Shown piece by piece: positions 1 through 6,612 of a stretch of 7,750 nt of DNA. The position numbers and the translations under genes were made by a program. This stretch comes from an uncultured Campylobacter sp. (GTDB taxonomy: Bacteria; Campylobacterota; Campylobacteria; Campylobacterales; Campylobacteraceae), in contig NZ_CALKTQ010000081.1 of assembly GCF_937997465.1 (NCBI RefSeq), positions 1 to 7,750 of the forward strand. The letters are read 5' to 3'. Position 1 is the stretch's first letter. Each line of letters opens with the position of its first letter. Under the pieces are notes generated by a model. The model saw only the letters and a list, made by a program, of their open reading frames with translations. It was not told the DNA's origin and searched no databases.

Positions 1-450
1 CCACAGCGATTCATTAAGCAGTACCGGCAGCACGATTAAAAAATACACTTTTAAAAATTTAGCGTCAAAGCTGAAATGACTTTTAAGCGTTCCTAACACC
101 GGATATTTCCGGTACTTCGTTACGGTAAAGGTAATACAAAGTTCGACACAGCGGGCGACAACGGTAGCGATAGCGGCTCCGCGGACACCTAATGCCGGAG
201 CACCGAAAAGGCCGAAAATCAAAACGGCGTTGAGCACCGTGTTCACCACCAGAGAAACCAACGTTGCAGCAACCGCAATTTTTACTTTTTCGATGGAGCG
301 CAGCGTAATCATCAGCATAAAATTTACCGCAAAGGGAATAAAACAAAATGCCGACACTCTAAGGTATTGTACGCCGGTTTCAATTACGGCGCTGTCTTTT
401 GTGTACAACGCCAGTATTTCCTTAGGCAAAGTTGCACAGCAAACCGTAAA
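1..450 (-). pseudogene. Internal fragment of a MATE-family (MatE/NorM-like) efflux transporter, joined to cydA
   Basis: The minus-strand translation after the CydA part reads like the first lobe of a MATE cation/drug antiporter, from about helix 2-3 to helix 7. Typical MATE features are LPKEILALYTKD, then GVQYLRVSAF, then the LRS..KVKI turn, a VVNTVLNAVLIFG helix, and GAPALGVRGAAIATVVAR, one of the most recognisable MATE stretches. It has no start codon or ribosome binding site of its own. About 90 N-terminal residues of a normal MATE protein are missing, and the rest continues beyond base 1. Leucine codon use differs from the neighbouring genes: none of its 21 leucines is CTA, whereas CTA is common in cydA and pyrG. 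The exact boundary cannot be fixed, because residues such as LFAVLFTV would suit either family. It could be a horizontally acquired segment, a real fusion or an assembly join; I favour the last. Confidence 0.75.
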
Positions 451-1905
451 TAAAACGGCAAATAGCCAGAACGAAATTTTGACGTTGGTATCGGCTAAAT
501 TCGTCGCTCCCACGCCCACGGTCATGAGGTCTTGCACGACCCACGGCTGACGCCCGACTTCGGCTACTATCCAGCCCGCCTCGATCGCCACTAGTCCTAG
601 CGGGATACTAAATACGCACACCCACAGCAGCTTTTTGAAATTTTCGATATCGTTTGCCATCGTAAGATACGTAACGACCAAAAATAAAGCCAAAAAGTAA
701 GTACCAAGAGCCACCATCAAGTGAAAGCTATAAAACGTAATACCGACCGGCGGCACGGCGCTTTCCGGGGATTTTAGGTATCCGTAGCCTAGAAATTTCA
801 TATTTTGAGCCAGAGTTTGCTCGGCTTGCTCCATCGCGGCTTTATCGCCCGATTTTTTAGCGGCGTTGTAGCTAGCTAGTGCGCTAACGGCTAGCGAGCC
901 TTTGGCCATCTTGCTTGCGACGCTCTCTATGCCGTGAGTTTCATTGCCATACACTAGATCGTCTATACCGGGCGTAAAGTTATTAAACCCTCTTGTGGCC
1001 ATAACTCCGAGCGCGTAAGGAAATTTTATCTCGAGCAAGAACGGATCTTTGTCGTCGCCAGGTTTTTTAGACGGATCTAGTACGCCCATAGCGACTAGAC
1101 CGGCGTTTGTTTCGCCTTTATAAAGGCCTTCCATCGCGGCTAGTTTCATCGGCTGAGTGCGCGCGACCTGATATGCGCTCTCGTCGCCGCTAAACATCAA
1201 AAACAGCGACGTCGCAAGCCCAAAGCTTGCCGCTACGACGATAGATTTTTTAGCCATGATTAGGTGGCGTCCTTTTAGGATAAACCACGCCGAAATTCCT
1301 ATAACAAAAAGCGCGCTAGCGACGTAGCCGCTAGTTACGGTGTGTAAAAATTTGATGATACCCACCGGGCTAAGCGCTACTTCAAAGAAATTTTCCATTT
1401 CCATTCTAGCCGTCGCGGGGTTAAATTTCATACCCACCGGATACTGCATCCAGCCGTTTGCGATGAGGATCCAAAGCGCGCTCAAATTTGAACCGATAGC
1501 CACGAGCCAGGTTGAGATGAGGTGAAATTTCTTGCTAACCTTATCCCAGCCAAAAAACATAACGGCAAAGAATGTCGCCTCCATAAAGAACGCAAGCAAG
1601 CCCTCGATAGCTAGCGGCGCACCGAAGATGTCGCCGACAAACCAGCTGTAGTTCGCCCAGTTGGTACCGAACTCAAATTCCATTATGATACCGGTAGCCA
1701 CGCCGATAGCAAAGTTTATACCGAAGAGTTTTAGCCAAAATTTGGTGATTTTTAGCCACTGCTCGTTACCGGTTTTGACGTAGATACTCTCCATAATGGC
1801 GATGATAAAGCTAAGTCCCAACGTGAGCGGAACAAACAAAAAGTGGTATATGGCGGTGAGCGCAAACTGCGCCCTAGACCAATCGACCGAAGCGATTTCA
1901 GACAT
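1..1905 (-). CDS. cydA: Cytochrome bd quinol oxidase subunit I (CydA), fused in frame to a MATE fragment and open at the window edge
   Basis: Codons 1 to about 480-488 are CydA, the inner-membrane subunit that oxidises quinol and reduces O2 using hemes b558, b595 and d. It starts at ATG 1905-1903, with AAGGA 5 nt upstream inside the end of the preceding gene. By alignment from memory with E. coli CydA, the heme ligands are His21 (in YHFLF), His188 (in KFLHTV) and Met397 (in FHLMVA). The quinol-loop motif MKLAAMEG and GRQPW (451-455) are also intact. The loop is of the short type, as in Campylobacter. A normal protein of this group has about 30 more residues, completing the last helix, followed by cydB. 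Here, after about V488, the frame runs without a stop into about 147 residues of MATE transporter and leaves the window (635 codons seen). The CydA identity is secure. Whether the hybrid frame exists in a genome is doubtful; an assembly chimera is the simpler explanation. As written, the oxidase lacks its C-terminus and CydB. Confidence 0.9.
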   Translation of the reverse strand, partial: MSEIASVDWSRAQFALTAIYHFLFVPLTLGLSFIIAIMESIYVKTGNEQWLKITKFWLKLFGINFAIGVATGIIMEFEFGTNWANYSWFVGDIFGAPLAIEGLLAFFMEATFFAVMFFGWDKVSKKFHLISTWLVAIGSNLSALWILIANGWMQYPVGMKFNPATARMEMENFFEVALSPVGIIKFLHTVTSGYVASALFVIGISAWFILKGRHLIMAKKSIVVAASFGLATSLFLMFSGDESAYQVARTQPMKLAAMEGLYKGETNAGLVAMGVLDPSKKPGDDKDPFLLEIKFPYALGVMATRGFNNFTPGIDDLVYGNETHGIESVASKMAKGSLAVSALASYNAAKKSGDKAAMEQAEQTLAQNMKFLGYGYLKSPESAVPPVGITFYSFHLMVALGTYFLALFLVVTYLTMANDIENFKKLLWVCVFSIPLGLVAIEAGWIVAEVGRQPWVVQDLMTVGVGATNLADTNVKISFWLFAVLFTVCCATLPKEILALYTKDSAVIETGVQYLRVSAFCFIPFAVNFMLMITLRSIEKVKIAVAATLVSLVVNTVLNAVLIFGLFGAPALGVRGAAIATVVARCVELCITFTVTKYRKYPVLGTLKSHFSFDAKFLKVYFLIVLPVLLNESLW

Positions 1906-1906
1906 T

Positions 1907-2122
1907 TTATTCCTTTGTCAAATTTGAGATGACGAAGTCCGCTTTGGCTTCGTCGCTCTCAAATTTTGAATTTAAACTTTCATCAAAGATAAATACTTTT
2001 AAAATCCCGAACATTATAAGTAGCTTGATGGCTATGACGAGCCACAGGCTCTTTCCGAGTTTCATATTTCTAAAGCCGTCGATATACAAAGACGAGATGT
2101 TTTTGAGATATTTTTTAATCAT
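1907..2122 (-). CDS. DUF4492 family small membrane protein upstream of cydA
   Basis: A 71-residue protein with one predicted transmembrane helix at about residues 24-46 (LWLVIAIKLLIMFGILKVF), a basic N-terminus and an acidic, polar C-terminus. The motif YIDGFRNMKLGKSLW (residues 13-27) is characteristic of DUF4492 as I know it, a family usually found directly in front of cydA in Campylobacterota and Bacteroidota. Its biochemical role is not established to my knowledge. Its position and single helix suggest an accessory or assembly subunit of the bd oxidase, comparable in size to CydX or CydH but encoded at the other end of the operon; that is inference. Its TAA stop lies 1 nt before the cydA ATG, and the cydA ribosome binding site sits in its last codons, so the two are probably translationally coupled. 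Its own ATG has only a weak Shine-Dalgarno sequence (TAAGTT). Confidence 0.85.
   Translation of the reverse strand: MIKKYLKNISSLYIDGFRNMKLGKSLWLVIAIKLLIMFGILKVFIFDESLNSKFESDEAKADFVISNLTKE
1911..1915 (-). promoter_or_regulatory. Ribosome binding site of cydA
   Basis: AAGGA on the minus strand, 5 nt before the cydA ATG. It lies within the last codons and stop region of the DUF4492 gene. It fixes the cydA start at 1905 and points to coupled translation. Confidence 0.75.
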
Positions 2123-2158
2123 AACTTAATATACTACAGAAATTTAACTTAAAACATT

Positions 2159-2164
2159 ATTTTA
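2159..2164 (-). promoter_or_regulatory. Possible -10 element for the DUF4492-cydA operon
   Basis: TAAAAT read on the minus strand, about 37 nt upstream of the DUF4492 ATG, in very AT-rich DNA with T-rich runs further upstream as in Campylobacter promoters. Other TATAAA-like hexamers lie within the same 60 bases, for example in the AATTTATAAAACGG stretch. A promoter is expected in this divergent gap, but this particular hexamer is a guess. Confidence 0.3.
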
Positions 2165-2202
2165 GAGTTTCCGTTTTATAAATTTTTTTCTTTAGCTATC
2201 AA

Positions 2203-2231
2203 GCGTTTATAAATTTTAAATAAGGTATAAT
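2203..2231 (+). promoter_or_regulatory. Sigma70-type promoter of pyrG
   Basis: A perfect TATAAT at 2226-2231 follows an AT-rich tract (TTTATAAATTTTAAATAAGG). There is no TTGACA-like -35 box at the usual spacing, which is normal for Campylobacter vegetative promoters, where T-rich DNA replaces it. Transcription would begin near 2237-2240, giving a leader of about 20 nt before the pyrG ATG. Confidence 0.7.
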
Positions 2232-2255
2232 CGCGCAAAAAAATTAAAGGCGCGA
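2231..2255 (+). repeat. Inverted repeat around the pyrG transcription start and ribosome binding site
   Basis: TCGCGC at 2231-2236 and GCGCGA at 2250-2255 are perfect inverted 6-mers separated by 13 AT-rich bases. The spacer holds the likely transcription start and most of the Shine-Dalgarno sequence AAAGG (2246-2250). The left arm starts in the -10 box and may not be transcribed, so an RNA hairpin is doubtful. A DNA operator is possible, and so is chance. Confidence 0.35.
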
Positions 2256-2256
2256 T

Positions 2257-3921
2257 ATGCAAAAAAATTCAAATGAAACAAAGTATATTTTTATAACCGG
2301 CGGCGTGCTAAGCTCGCTGGGTAAGGGCATCGCGGCGGCTTCTATCGCCACGCTTCTTAAAAATACCGGACTAAAAGTAAGCATGCTAAAAGCAGACCCC
2401 TACATCAACGTAGATCCAGGCACCATGAGTCCACTTGAACACGGCGAAGTTTTCGTCACCGACGACGGCGCGGAGACGGATCTTGATCTGGGCCACTACG
2501 AGAGATTTTTAGACGAGAGCCTAAGCCAAGATAACAACTTCACGACAGGCCGCGTTTATAGCTCCGTCATTGAAAAAGAGCGCAGAGGCGACTATCTAGG
2601 CAAAACGATCCAAGTCATCCCGCACATCGTAGGCGAGATCGTGGACCGCATCAAAAAGGCGGGCGAGGGTCGCGACATACTGATCGTTGAAATCGGCGGT
2701 ACGGTAGGCGACATCGAGGGATTGCCGTTTTTAGAGGCTATCCGCGCCCTTCGCATCGAGGTCGGCCGCAAGCGCGCGATGAATATCCACCTAACTCTCG
2801 TTCCGTTTATAAAAGTCGCTGGCGAGCTAAAAACCAAACCAACCCAGCACAGCGTCGGTGAGCTGCGCCGTATCGGTATCAGCCCCGATATGATCATCTG
2901 CCGCGCCGAGCAGCCGCTAAATCGCGAGTTAAAAGATAAAATAGCCGCCAGCTGCGGCGTAGAGCGCAACTGCGTCATCGAGAGTATAGATTCAGCCAGC
3001 ATCTATCAGGTGCCGCTTGCGTTTTATAACCAAGACGTCTTAACGCCGATCGCCGAAATTTTAAATTTGGGCGAACTGAAGCTTGATATGCGCAACTGGG
3101 ACAGCCTAGTTAAGCGCATCATCGCGCCGACGAAAGAAACTACGATAGCATTTGTGGGTAAATACGTCGATCTAAAAGAGAGCTACAAGAGCCTAACCGA
3201 GAGCATCATCCACGCGGGCGCGAGCCTTGATGCGAGGGTAAATTTAAAGTGGATAGATAGCGAAAAAATCGAGCCTTCAAACGTCGAAGAGCTACTAAAA
3301 GACGTGGGCGGCGTGCTAGTTGCCGGAGGATTTGGTGAGCGCGGCGTGAGCGGCAAGATAGAAGCGATAAAATACGCCCGCGAAAACGGCGTGCCGTATC
3401 TTGGCATTTGCCTGGGTATGCAGCTAGCGCTCATCGAGTTTGCTCGCAACGTGCTAAAACTCGAGGACGCAAATTCGGTCGAATTTAAGCCCGAGTGCGT
3501 AAATCCTATCATCTATCTCATCGACAGTTTCATCGACGCACACGGCCAGACGCAGATCCGCACACACCAAAGCCCGGTCGGCGGCACGATGAGGCTTGGC
3601 GCTTATGCTTGCGACGTGAAGCCAGGTTCTCTACTAAGTCAAATTTACGGTGGCGCCAAATGCGTCAAAGAACGTCATCGCCACCGCTACGAGGCAAATC
3701 CAAAATATAGAGCCGAATTTGAAGCAAACGGCCTGATAGTTAGCGGCGAGAGCGACGGGCTGATCGAGGCCGTCGAGCTTAGCTCGCCTTTGGCTGGCGC
3801 TAAAAACTCGCATCCGTGGTTCGTCGGCGTGCAGTTTCATCCGGAATTTACCAGCCGCCTAACAAATCCAAATCCGGTAGTTTTGGGCTTTATCAAAGCT
3901 AGCTTAGAAAAATCAAAATAA
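2257..3921 (+). CDS. pyrG: CTP synthase (glutamine-hydrolysing)
   Basis: A complete 554-residue cytosolic enzyme making CTP from UTP, ATP and glutamine, the last step of de novo pyrimidine nucleotide synthesis. The N-terminal amidoligase domain (about 1-270) has the P-loop GGVLSSLGKG (15-24), KADPYINVDPGTMSP (45-59) with HGEV (62-65), and EIGGTVGDIE (145-154). The C-terminal class I glutamine amidotransferase domain (about 290-554) has the nucleophile Cys385 in GICLGMQ and the His528-Pro-Glu530 pair in QFHPEF, so the catalytic triad is intact. Length is close to the usual 535-550, with a few extra residues at the N-terminus. ATG 2257 is chosen because AAAGG lies 6 nt upstream and TATAAT lies at 2226-2231. 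It appears to be a single-gene transcript ending at the palindrome just after its TAA. It is divergent from the cyd genes and convergent with the importer operon. Confidence 0.98.
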   Translation: MQKNSNETKYIFITGGVLSSLGKGIAAASIATLLKNTGLKVSMLKADPYINVDPGTMSPLEHGEVFVTDDGAETDLDLGHYERFLDESLSQDNNFTTGRVYSSVIEKERRGDYLGKTIQVIPHIVGEIVDRIKKAGEGRDILIVEIGGTVGDIEGLPFLEAIRALRIEVGRKRAMNIHLTLVPFIKVAGELKTKPTQHSVGELRRIGISPDMIICRAEQPLNRELKDKIAASCGVERNCVIESIDSASIYQVPLAFYNQDVLTPIAEILNLGELKLDMRNWDSLVKRIIAPTKETTIAFVGKYVDLKESYKSLTESIIHAGASLDARVNLKWIDSEKIEPSNVEELLKDVGGVLVAGGFGERGVSGKIEAIKYARENGVPYLGICLGMQLALIEFARNVLKLEDANSVEFKPECVNPIIYLIDSFIDAHGQTQIRTHQSPVGGTMRLGAYACDVKPGSLLSQIYGGAKCVKERHRHRYEANPKYRAEFEANGLIVSGESDGLIEAVELSSPLAGAKNSHPWFVGVQFHPEFTSRLTNPNPVVLGFIKASLEKSK

Positions 3922-3923
3922 TT

Positions 3924-3951
3924 AAATTTAGAGCCGATCGGCTCTAAATTT
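3924..3951. terminator. Bidirectional rho-independent terminator between pyrG and the ATP-grasp gene
   Basis: The 28 bases are a perfect palindrome: AAATTTAGAGCC, then GATC, then GGCTCTAAATTT. As RNA it gives a strong hairpin. It is followed by TTCTTTT on the plus strand and by AATTATTTT on the minus strand, so it can terminate in both directions. It fills the 22-bp gap between the two convergent stop codons and includes the TAG stop (3944-3946) and the last codon of the minus-strand gene. Confidence 0.85.
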
Positions 3952-4786
3952 TCTTTTCCGCGACAAATTTATCCAGGATTACTTTTACGAATTTTTCGGT
4001 AGAGTTTTTGCCGTAGCTAAAATAAAGACTAGGCTCGATAAGCTCGACTTCGTTGATTAAAATTTTATCTTTTGCGCCGATTAGATCTATCCTTGCGTAG
4101 ACGGGATTAAAGGCAAGCCTAGCCAAAACGTCTCGCGCGATGTTTAGAAAGGCTGCAGTCGGCTCTACCGAGCTAATCTTAACGCCGAAATTCGAGTTTG
4201 CCCTATAATCCTCGCTAGCAGGCGAGCGGCGTACGGCGTGAGAAAAAACGCCGCCTAAAAATATCAAGCAAATTTCGCCGCTAACGGCGATCTCTTCGAT
4301 AAAAGGCTGAAGCAAAGCCCCGTTTTTATATTCGCTTAAATTTGATATTTCGTCGATTTTAGCTACTCCGTTGCCGCTCTGTCCAACGAGCGGTTTTATT
4401 ACGCCGCCCGGGCAAATTCGCCTTAGCTCTTCTATATTTTCATCGCCGTTTAAAAGCGTGCTAGGGATCGCGGGAAGTCCTAATGCTTCAAGTTCTAAGA
4501 GGTATTTTTTCGATAAATTCCAGCGCACGATCTCGGCGCCGTTTATCATCTTCGCTCCGCTTTTTTCAAGCTCGCTTAAAAACGATAAAAATTTAGCCGC
4601 GTCTAGGCTGTAATCCCAAGCCGCAAGCGGCAAAATCAAAGAATCTTCGTCTAGCAAACCGACGTCTAAATTTTGCCACGGCACTATCTCGCACTGTGCG
4701 CCGCCGTCGCTAAACGCGCGGCTTAAATTTCGCAAGTCCTCGTTGCCCTTTGCGTAAGCAAGGCAACTTAAAATAAAAATCCTCAC
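3944..4786 (-). CDS. ATP-grasp domain protein, DcsG/RimK-like carboxylate-amine ligase of unknown substrate
   Basis: 280 residues, cytosolic, with no signal peptide or membrane helix. The order of motifs fits the ATP-grasp family that includes O-ureido-serine cycloligase DcsG and glutathione-synthetase-like enzymes: AWDYSLDAAKFL (57-68), IVRWNLSKKYLLEL (86-99), the ATP-binding VIKPLVGQSGNG (129-140, Lys131), LLQPFIEE (158-165), GEICLIFLGG (170-179), FSHAVRRSPA (181-190), YARIDLIG (230-237), and the probable Mg-binding NEVELIEPSLYF (245-256). Such enzymes activate a carboxylate with ATP and couple it to an amine or similar nucleophile; the substrate cannot be read from the sequence. The start is GTG 4786: the ABC ATPase stop codon is two codons upstream in the same frame, so nothing earlier is possible. 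There is no clear Shine-Dalgarno sequence, so translation is probably coupled to the ATPase gene 3 nt away. Last gene of the importer operon. Confidence 0.85.
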   Translation of the reverse strand: MRIFILSCLAYAKGNEDLRNLSRAFSDGGAQCEIVPWQNLDVGLLDEDSLILPLAAWDYSLDAAKFLSFLSELEKSGAKMINGAEIVRWNLSKKYLLELEALGLPAIPSTLLNGDENIEELRRICPGGVIKPLVGQSGNGVAKIDEISNLSEYKNGALLQPFIEEIAVSGEICLIFLGGVFSHAVRRSPASEDYRANSNFGVKISSVEPTAAFLNIARDVLARLAFNPVYARIDLIGAKDKILINEVELIEPSLYFSYGKNSTEKFVKVILDKFVAEKKI

Positions 4787-4789
4787 GCG

Positions 4790-5563
4790 CTACTCTACCC
4801 CGAATGCTGACTTTGCGACTACGGCCGGTACGCCGGCATCGTCGTAAAAAATATCCACGTTTACTTTATAAAGCTCTTGTATTAGCTCTTTAGTTATGGT
4901 TTCTTTGGCTTCGCCCTTGGCTTTTATCTTGCCGTCGCTCAGTAGCAACACCTCGTCGCTAAACTGCGACGCTAGCGATAAATCGTGCAGTATCATAACG
5001 GTAGTTATACCGTGCTCGCGCGTAAATTTTCTAACGCAGTCCAAAAGCACGCATTGATGGTGCATATCAAGAGCCGAAACAGGCTCGTCCAAAAGTAAAA
5101 TTTTAGGCTTTTTAATAAGCACGGAGGCAAACATCACCATCTGACGCTGGCCGCCCGAAAGCTGCATCACGTCGCGACCGGCTAGATGTAAAATCCCTAG
5201 TTTTTTCATTATCTCTACGGCCGAGTTTATTTGCTCGTCTTTTAGATAAAGCCCGAGACTATCCATAAGCCCTAGCAAAACGACCTCAAGAGCCGTTAAA
5301 CTCGCGTCTACGTAGCTATCTTGGGGCATGTAGCCGATTTTCTTTTTCCACGAGAAATGGTTTTTGAAATTTAACCTCTCTTCGCCGAATTTAATCTCGC
5401 CCTCATAGCCCATCTCGCCGAAAATCGCGCTTATGAGCGTAGTTTTGCCCGCGCCGTTAGGCCCAAGTACCGAGTAAACCTTGCCTTCTTCAAAGCTAGC
5501 GTTTACGGCATCTGCCGTGCAAAGCGAGCCGCGGTATATCGTTAAATTTTTAAGCTCTAACAT
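4790..5563 (-). CDS. ABC transporter ATP-binding protein, FecE/FepC/BtuD type
   Basis: 257 residues, the cytoplasmic ATPase that powers the FecCD-type permease encoded just upstream. All nucleotide-binding motifs are present: Walker A GPNGAGKTT (34-42), Q-loop Gln81 in YMPQDS, signature LSGGQRQ (135-141), Walker B ILLLDEP (155-161) with Glu160, D-loop SALD (163-166), and switch His193 in ILHDLS. Length and motif spacing are typical for the iron-chelate/B12/heme import ATPases. ATG 5563 has a good AAGGA about 7 nt upstream and overlaps the end of the permease gene by 7 nt. The C-terminal 40 residues are less conserved, as is usual. Family membership is clear; substrate specificity is not encoded here. 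Confidence 0.93.
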   Translation of the reverse strand: MLELKNLTIYRGSLCTADAVNASFEEGKVYSVLGPNGAGKTTLISAIFGEMGYEGEIKFGEERLNFKNHFSWKKKIGYMPQDSYVDASLTALEVVLLGLMDSLGLYLKDEQINSAVEIMKKLGILHLAGRDVMQLSGGQRQMVMFASVLIKKPKILLLDEPVSALDMHHQCVLLDCVRKFTREHGITTVMILHDLSLASQFSDEVLLLSDGKIKAKGEAKETITKELIQELYKVNVDIFYDDAGVPAVVAKSAFGVE

Positions 5564-6612
5564 ACGTTTTTCCTTGAGAGGATGATCCAGAAGAAAAACG
5601 GCACGCCCACAAACGCGGTGATAATGCCGACCGGAAAGAGTCCGCCCGGATTTATAACCTTAGAAAGCACCGAAGCTATCGACAAAAACGCCGCACCGAC
5701 GAAGATAGTAGTAGGCAGGAAAAATCTCTGATCTTCGCCGACTAAATTTCTAGCGATATGCGGAGCGACCAGGCCGATAAAGCCTATAACACCGACGAAG
5801 CTAATAACCGTAGCCGTCATAACCGAAACTATAAGCAAAATTTTAATCCTAAGGGCGGATAAATTTACGCCCATACTTTTGGCTCGCTCTTCGCCCAGTT
5901 TCAAAGCCGTTAGCGCCCAAGTATTTAGCATCAGTAGCGAGATGCATACGACCGTTACGACCGTAGCGACGGCCAGCGTACTCCATTTAGCTTTTTGGAG
6001 GCTACCAAACAGCCAAAACAAAATCGCCTGCGAAATCTCGGGCGCGGACAAAAACTGCACCAAAGAGAGCATAGACTGAAACAAAAACAAAAGCGCGATA
6101 CCGACTAAAACCAAAGTAGCCGACCCAAATCGCCTCATCATCGAAAACAAAAACAGTATAGACGCCGCTAACATCGTCATGATAAACGCACCGATAGGCA
6201 CGGCGTAAATTTGAGGCAGTCCAAACGAACCAAACGCCATCACCAGCGATGCGCCAAATCCCGCCGCCGCGGCAAGTCCCAGCGTATAGGGGCTTGCCAT
6301 AGGGTTGTTTAAAAGTGTCTGTATCTCTGCGCCGCCCGCTCCCAAAGCCGCACCTACGACTAAAGCCATAAGCGCTACGGGAAGCCTGATGTCGTAAACG
6401 ATGTGGTATAAGAATTTATCCTGCTCGCCGCCTAAAATCGGCTGTAAAAGCGTATCTACGACTTCTCTTGGCGAGAGCATCGCAGGCCCGGTACCGATAT
6501 CAAACACCATCGAGACAAGACCCACGGCTATAAAGCTCAAGATGATGATTAAGCGTTTAAATTCGCGCTTTCTATGAGCCTTTACGACCTCTTCGGAACT
6601 TATTTTATTCAT
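5557..6612 (-). CDS. FecCD-family metal-chelate ABC transporter permease
   Basis: 351-residue polytopic inner-membrane protein, expected to have ten helices and to act as a homodimer since only one permease gene is present. It has the family landmarks: RLPVALMALVVGAALGAGG (76-94), the LLNNPMASPYTLG loop (100-112), FWLFGSLQ (199-206), the cytoplasmic GEERAKSMGVN segment (240-250) that contacts the ATPase, GFIGLVAPHIARNLVG (277-292), and the C-terminal GLFPVGIITAFVGVPFF (324-340). A basic cytoplasmic tail of about 20 residues precedes the first helix. Its ATG overlaps the binding-protein stop by 4 nt (ATGA), so translation is coupled. It forms the channel that passes a substrate delivered by the periplasmic protein; iron-siderophore, heme, corrinoid or nickel chelate are all possible for this family. 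Confidence 0.94.
   Translation of the reverse strand: MNKISSEEVVKAHRKREFKRLIIILSFIAVGLVSMVFDIGTGPAMLSPREVVDTLLQPILGGEQDKFLYHIVYDIRLPVALMALVVGAALGAGGAEIQTLLNNPMASPYTLGLAAAAGFGASLVMAFGSFGLPQIYAVPIGAFIMTMLAASILFLFSMMRRFGSATLVLVGIALLFLFQSMLSLVQFLSAPEISQAILFWLFGSLQKAKWSTLAVATVVTVVCISLLMLNTWALTALKLGEERAKSMGVNLSALRIKILLIVSVMTATVISFVGVIGFIGLVAPHIARNLVGEDQRFFLPTTIFVGAAFLSIASVLSKVINPGGLFPVGIITAFVGVPFFFWIILSRKNVC

Noticed and set aside
400..450. A simple frameshift or sequencing error in the 3' end of a normal cydA.
   Set aside because: Shifting the frame after FTV gives LLCNFA and then a stop, not the expected CydA ending, while the existing frame gives 147 residues of coherent MATE sequence. A frame error alone does not explain it.
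230..550. Plus-strand 106-codon open frame across the CydA-MATE junction.
   Set aside because: Its threonine- and serine-rich translation resembles no family I know, and the opposite strand encodes recognisable proteins throughout.
867..898. Run of GCTAGC/CTAG-like motifs that looked like a short repeat.
   Set aside because: It is coding sequence of cydA (Ala-Leu-Ala-Ser codons) using the GCTA and CTA codons common in this genome; no regular period or dyad extends beyond it.
1929..2129. Plus-strand 66-codon open frame opposite DUF4492.
   Set aside because: The minus-strand frame matches a known family and is properly spaced to cydA; this one is its shadow.
2592..3002. Minus-strand 136-codon open frame.
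   Set aside because: It lies wholly inside pyrG, opposite a conserved protein. Its translation has no recognisable domain and there is no ribosome binding site context. It is an antisense shadow, as is the frame at 3183-3512.
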